The notes under the pieces: generated by a model
What the model was told of the DNA's origin: nothing
What the model saw: only the letters and a program-made list of their open reading frames with translations
The model's database searches: none
Program-made: the position numbers and the translations under genes
Shown: positions 60,280 through 64,000 of the stretch, in pieces
How positions within the stretch are numbered: position 1 is the stretch's first letter
Layout: every line of letters begins with the position of its first letter
DNA from: Stackebrandtia endophytica
GTDB taxonomy: Bacteria > Actinomycetota > Actinomycetes > Mycobacteriales > Micromonosporaceae
Length of the DNA stretch: 64,000 bases
Direction: 5' to 3'
Assembly (NCBI RefSeq): GCF_006716355.1
Contig: NZ_VFOW01000001.1
Coordinates: 2,852,001-2,916,000, forward strand

Positions 60280-60381
60280 GAGCTGGTACACGCCAGTTCG
60301 GCGGGGGCGATCCGCGCCCCCGCCACCCCACCTTCGCCGCCACCGGCCATCGGGCGGCCAGGCTTCGAAAAGAGACTCTCG

Positions 60382-61713
60382 ATGACACACACCCCACGCC
60401 GCGGTATCCGCACCGCGCTGAGCGCCACGGCGGCGGCCGCACTGGTGCTCGCCGGCGCCACCGCGTGCGGCAACTCCGATGACGGACTCGACGCCGACGG
60501 CAACATCGTGCTGACCGTGCAGGTCTTCGGCGGTGCCGGCTTCGGCTACGACGAACTGGTCAAGCAATACGAGAAGGACAACCCGGGGATCAAGGTCGAC
60601 TACCAGGTCGTCACCCCCGACTACGACAACGAGTACCGCCCCAATCTGATCCAACAGCTCGACGCCGGTTCCGGCGCCGGTGACATCGTTGCGGTGGAGG
60701 AGCAGGGCGTCGGCCAGATGATGGCCATGTCCGACTACTGGGTCGACCTGGCCGAGTACGGCCTGGATGCACGGGAATCGGACTACACCGCGTGGAAGTG
60801 GGAACAGGGCCACACCCTCGACGGCAAACTCGCGGGACTGGGAACCGACGTCGGTGGCATGGCCATGTGTTACCGCACCGACCTGTTCGAACAGGCGGGT
60901 CTGCCTACCGATCGGGACGAGGTCGGCGCCCTGTGGGCCGACTGGGACGGGTTCACCGAGCTGGGCGAGCAGTTCGCCGCCTCCGACGTGGATGCCTCCT
61001 TCGTGGACAGCCCGAGCCAGCTGTACAACACCCGGATGATCCAGGAGGCCGGCAACGCCGACGGGATCAGTTACTTCGACCGCCAGAACGACTACGTGCT
61101 CGGTGAGTCCGCCGCGGTCCGCACCGCGTTCGACTACGTCGCCGAACTGTCCGAGAAGGACCTGGTCGGTAATTTCCGCAGCTGGACCGACGAGTGGATT
61201 CAGGCCACCCAGGCGGGCGGCTTCGCGACCATGGCCTGCCCTGCGTGGATGCTGGGCGTCATCATCGACCACGCCGGTGAGGAGAACGCCGGAAACTGGG
61301 ACGTGGCAGCAATTCCCGGCGGTTCGGGCAACTGGGGCGGTTCCTGGTTGAGCGTACCCACCCAGAGTCCGCATCCGGCCGAAGCGGCCGCGCTGGTGGA
61401 CTATCTGTCCAGTCCGGACAGTCAGATCGCCGCGTTCGAGGCGGTCAGCAACTTCCCGTCGGCACCGGCGGCGCAGGCCGACCCGGTCGTGGCCGACATG
61501 ACCAACGAGTACTTCAACGACGCCCCGTCGGGCCAGATCTTCGCCGACTCCGTGGCCGACTATCGCCCGGTGTTCTTCGGTGAAATGCACTCGGCGGTGC
61601 GGGGTGCGGTGGAGGACGTCCTCTTCCAACTCGTCGGCGGAACCGACGATCCCGATGCCGTGTGGACCGCGTTCGTGGCGGCCGGCCAGGAAGTCGTCGA
61701 CACCGGTGTCTGA
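60382..61713 (+). CDS. cebE: Cellobiose/cello-oligosaccharide ABC transporter substrate-binding lipoprotein (CebE-like)
   Basis: 443 residues. The lipoprotein signal ends in LAGATAC. The mature protein is an extracellular solute-binding protein family 1 member: VQVFGGAGFGYDELVKQYEKDNPGIKVDYQ, GDIVAVEEQGVGQMM, GGMAMCYRTDLFEQAGLP and AAIPGGSGNWGGSWL. Several exposed aromatic residues suit oligosaccharide binding. A CebR operator directly upstream and coupled cebF-cebG-bglC genes support cello-oligosaccharide uptake. No ATPase gene is present, so a shared MsiK-type ATPase elsewhere is expected. Confidence 0.9.
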   Translation: MTHTPRRGIRTALSATAAAALVLAGATACGNSDDGLDADGNIVLTVQVFGGAGFGYDELVKQYEKDNPGIKVDYQVVTPDYDNEYRPNLIQQLDAGSGAGDIVAVEEQGVGQMMAMSDYWVDLAEYGLDARESDYTAWKWEQGHTLDGKLAGLGTDVGGMAMCYRTDLFEQAGLPTDRDEVGALWADWDGFTELGEQFAASDVDASFVDSPSQLYNTRMIQEAGNADGISYFDRQNDYVLGESAAVRTAFDYVAELSEKDLVGNFRSWTDEWIQATQAGGFATMACPAWMLGVIIDHAGEENAGNWDVAAIPGGSGNWGGSWLSVPTQSPHPAEAAALVDYLSSPDSQIAAFEAVSNFPSAPAAQADPVVADMTNEYFNDAPSGQIFADSVADYRPVFFGEMHSAVRGAVEDVLFQLVGGTDDPDAVWTAFVAAGQEVVDTGV

Positions 61714-61779
61714 TCCGATCGCCCGGCCGTCCCTCATGGCGGAACGGTCGGGCGGTCTATCGGTTGAGGAGAGGATGCG

Positions 61780-62709
61780 ATGTCTGAGGTAGCCGAGCGT
61801 GGGCCCGGGAGGCTCCGCCGTCTGGTGGACCGGTTCGACCTGCGCGCGATGCCCTACGTGCTGGTCTCGCCGTACTTCCTGTTGTTCACGGTGTTCGGGC
61901 TGTTCCCACTGGGTTTCACGCTGTGGGTTTCGATGCACAAGTGGCGGTTGGCCGGGGAGAAGGAGTTCGTCGGTCTCGACAACTACGGCTTCCTGTTGAC
62001 CAACGGGAACTTCTGGAACGCCACGTACAACACGATCGGCATGTTCGTCATGGCGACACTGCCGCAGTTGGCGCTGGCGCTGCTGTTGGCCAACGCGTTG
62101 AACAAGCGGATGCGCGGTCGGCTGTTGCTGCGCATGGGCATTCTGCTGCCAATGGTGACCTCGGTGGTCGCGGTGGCGATCGTGTTCAGTCAGCTGTTCA
62201 GCTATCGGTACGGGATGATCAACTGGGGCCTGGAGTCCCTGGGGTTCGACCGGATCGATTGGCAGGCCGACCGGTTGCCGTCGTGGTTGGCGATCTCCAC
62301 CATGGTGGATTGGCGTTGGACCGGTTACAACGCGATCATCTTCCTGGCGGCGATGCAGACGATCCCGCGGGATCTGTACGAGGCGGCCGCGATCGACGGC
62401 GCCTCACCGCGACGGCAGTTCTGGCAGATCACGATCCCGCAGTTGCGGCCGGTCATCATCTTCGTGGTCTTCATATCCACCATGGGTGGATTGATGCTGT
62501 TCGCCGAGCCGATGATGTTCGGTTCGGGTCGCTACGACGGTGGTGCGGCCGGGAACTTCCAGACCATCGGGCTCTACATCGTGCAGGCGTTCCGAGAACG
62601 GAACAACTATGGCCTGGCGGCGGCGGCCGCGTGGTTGCTGTTCATGTTGATTCTGATCATCGCGTTGATCAACTATCTGTTCACCAACCGAATCCGAGGG
62701 AACAAATGA
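61780..62709 (+). CDS. cebF: Sugar ABC transporter permease (CebF-like)
   Basis: 309 residues; GAGGAGAGG lies upstream of the ATG. Six membrane helices of the MalF type (about 27-50, 80-105, 115-140, 170-190, 220-245, 275-300). The cytoplasmic EAA motif that docks the ATPase is visible as EAAAIDGASPRRQFWQITIPQLRP. Second gene of the operon; its stop overlaps the cebG start (ATGA). Confidence 0.92.
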   Translation: MSEVAERGPGRLRRLVDRFDLRAMPYVLVSPYFLLFTVFGLFPLGFTLWVSMHKWRLAGEKEFVGLDNYGFLLTNGNFWNATYNTIGMFVMATLPQLALALLLANALNKRMRGRLLLRMGILLPMVTSVVAVAIVFSQLFSYRYGMINWGLESLGFDRIDWQADRLPSWLAISTMVDWRWTGYNAIIFLAAMQTIPRDLYEAAAIDGASPRRQFWQITIPQLRPVIIFVVFISTMGGLMLFAEPMMFGSGRYDGGAAGNFQTIGLYIVQAFRERNNYGLAAAAAWLLFMLILIIALINYLFTNRIRGNK

Positions 62710-63563
62710 GCACGAGGCGAGGTTCGGGCGTGCGGTTGTGGGACGCGACGCCGTTGACTCGGATCACTCTGGTCTTCGCGTTGTTGTTGTCGGTGTGGCC
62801 GCTGTACTGGATGGTGGTGATCGCGTCGCGGTCGGTCTCCGACGCCACGGCGATGCCGCCGCCGTTGCTGCCGGGCGGCAATCTGGGCGACAACATCTCA
62901 CGGGCGTTGACGGACGACTCGGCCAACCTCATGACGGGACTGTTGAACTCGTTCATCGTCGCCGGTACCGTCACCGTGTCGGTGGTGGTCATCTCGACCA
63001 TGGCGGGTTTCGCCTTCGCGAAACTGCGGTTCCGGGGCCGCCAGGTGTTGCTGGTCTCGGTGTTGTTGACGATGATGGTGCCGTTGCAGCATGTCGGCGT
63101 CGTGCCGCTGTACATCATGATGATCGAGTTGAACTGGACCAACACGATGCAGGCGGTGATCCTGCCGTTCCTGGTCAACGGATTCGGGATCTTCCTGATG
63201 CGTCAGTACACGATGCAGGCGGTTCCGGACGAGTTGATCGAAGCGGCGCGGATGGACGGCGCGGCGACCTGGAAGATCTATCTGCGGGTGGTGCTGCCGG
63301 CGGTGCGACCGGGTATGGCGGTGTTGGCGCTGTTGACGTTCATGCAGAACTGGAACGAGTTCCTGTGGCCGTTGATGATTCTGCGTCCGGACAACCCGAC
63401 GGTGCAGGTGGCCATTCGCGGGTTGTCGAACACCAACTACGGTACGGACTACTCGATGATCTTCACCGGGACGCTTTTGTCCATTGTGCCCCTGGTTATA
63501 ATCTTCATCGCATTCGGTCGCCAGATCGTCGGCGGCCTCATGGAAGGCGCGGTTAAATCATGA
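62706..63563 (+). CDS. cebG: Sugar ABC transporter permease (CebG-like)
   Basis: 285 residues from ATG 62706, overlapping cebF as ATGA. MalG-type permease with six helices and the EAA motif [24 protein letters not shown]. The long open frame starting at 61923 is a shadow over cebF. Its stop overlaps the bglC ATG, again by ATGA. Confidence 0.92.
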   Translation: MSTRRGSGVRLWDATPLTRITLVFALLLSVWPLYWMVVIASRSVSDATAMPPPLLPGGNLGDNISRALTDDSANLMTGLLNSFIVAGTVTVSVVVISTMAGFAFAKLRFRGRQVLLVSVLLTMMVPLQHVGVVPLYIMMIELNWTNTMQAVILPFLVNGFGIFLMRQYTMQAVPDELIEAARMDGAATWKIYLRVVLPAVRPGMAVLALLTFMQNWNEFLWPLMILRPDNPTVQVAIRGLSNTNYGTDYSMIFTGTLLSIVPLVIIFIAFGRQIVGGLMEGAVKS

Positions 63564-64000
63564 CTGACCCCGATAACGGCACCCATCGATTGGGAGCGTT
63601 CCCGGATGATTTCGTCTGGGGAGCGGCGACGTCGGCCTATCAAATCGAGGGCGCGACCGACACCGCCGGACGAGGACAGTCCATATGGGATACGTTCACG
63701 CACACGCCGGGACGCGTCGCCGACGGCACGACCGGCGACGTCGCGATCGACTCCTACCACCGCTACCCCGAGGACATCGCGATCATGCGGCGGCTCGGGC
63801 TCTCCGCCTACCGGTACTCGATCTCGTGGCCCCGGATCCAACCCACCGGTGACTCGACGATCAACCAGGCCGGCATCGACCACTACGCCCGGTTCACCGA
63901 CGCGCTGTTGGACGCCGGAATCGATCCGTGGATCACCCTCTACCACTGGGACCTACCTCAGTCCCTTGAGGATGCGGGTGGGTGGCCGGTGCGAGAGACC
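63560..64000 (+). CDS. bglC: GH1 beta-glucosidase (BglC-like), 3' end outside window
   Basis: The first 147 codons are present. The family 1 N-terminal signature [15 protein letters not shown] is near residue 18, followed by [36 protein letters not shown], and [16 protein letters not shown] at the window edge. It hydrolyses imported cellobiose in the cytoplasm. It is translationally coupled to cebG. A CebR-like box lies inside codons 11-15. Confidence 0.93.
   Translation, partial: MTDPDNGTHRLGAFPDDFVWGAATSAYQIEGATDTAGRGQSIWDTFTHTPGRVADGTTGDVAIDSYHRYPEDIAIMRRLGLSAYRYSISWPRIQPTGDSTINQAGIDHYARFTDALLDAGIDPWITLYHWDLPQSLEDAGGWPVRET
63591..63604. promoter_or_regulatory. Intragenic CebR-like box in bglC
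   Basis: TGGGAGCGTTCCCG matches the CebR site at 12 of 14 positions and encodes residues of the GH1 start (RLGAFPD). It lies 31 bases after the bglC start codon, where a bound repressor could act as a roadblock. Confidence 0.5.

Overview
The window is high-GC, gene-dense DNA from the chromosome of a mycelial-type actinobacterium. Evidence for this: a GlnR-type regulator, a CarD homologue, actinobacterial XPB helicase, chaplin-like secreted proteins, a CebEFG-BglC operon with perfect CebR operators, and many genes that start 6-8 bases after a TANNNT hexamer with no ribosome binding site (leaderless style). Gene content would fit the Glycomycetaceae/Micromonosporales, but this is inference; no 16S gene or other species marker is present.

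Layout. 1-14 kb: XPB helicase (5' end cut by the window edge), a secreted serine hydrolase, a pair of paralogous membrane-anchored proteins, a large secreted amidase, a divergent TetR / TetX-like flavoprotein pair sharing a 22-bp promoter, an LmeA-like protein and a polytopic membrane protein. 13.4-23 kb: glnR and glyA facing each other across a strong terminator, a membrane protein with a charged tail, two paralogous tandem-GNAT proteins, a GCS2-family ligase with a CBS-domain gene, and a proline-rich membrane protein. 23-38 kb: a cell-surface polysaccharide locus (CDP-alcohol phosphotransferase, flippase, GT4 glycosyltransferase, Wzy-like polymerase, initiating sugar-phosphate transferase, three LCP attachment proteins, TagA/WecG-type transferase, GDP-fucose synthase, GDP-mannose dehydratase), broken only by a quinone oxidoreductase gene. 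Together these could start, build, export, polymerise and attach a fucose-containing polymer to peptidoglycan. 38-40 kb: an XRE-ImmA / PIN pair beside tRNA-Ser(UGA) and a decayed tRNA-Ser copy. 40-47.7 kb: fructose-bisphosphate aldolase, CarD, IspF, a MerR remnant, a lower-GC three-gene cassette of unknown function that resembles type VII secretion-associated clusters, a TPR membrane protein and a lipoprotein.

47.9-51.8 kb holds the conserved dnaB / rplI-rpsR-ssb-rpsF block, with a dense DnaA-box cluster just upstream of dnaB. 52-55.2 kb encodes two multi-module chaplin-like proteins and a further secreted protein. 55.4-58.4 kb is a TetR-controlled biotin carboxylase / HMG-CoA lyase operon with a perfect palindromic operator. 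60-64 kb is a cellobiose/cello-oligosaccharide uptake and hydrolysis operon (cebE-cebF-cebG-bglC) with translationally coupled genes and three CebR-like boxes; bglC runs off the window.

The observations most worth following up are: the chaplin-like proteins whose last module has lost both cysteines as a pair; the DnaA-box cluster at dnaB; a three-copy interspersed element (13.2, 28.0 and 47.8 kb); the low-GC cassette at 43.8-46.0 kb; and the overlapping leaderless divergent promoters at 10.18 kb. All family assignments come from reading the sequence and recalled family motifs; no search was run.
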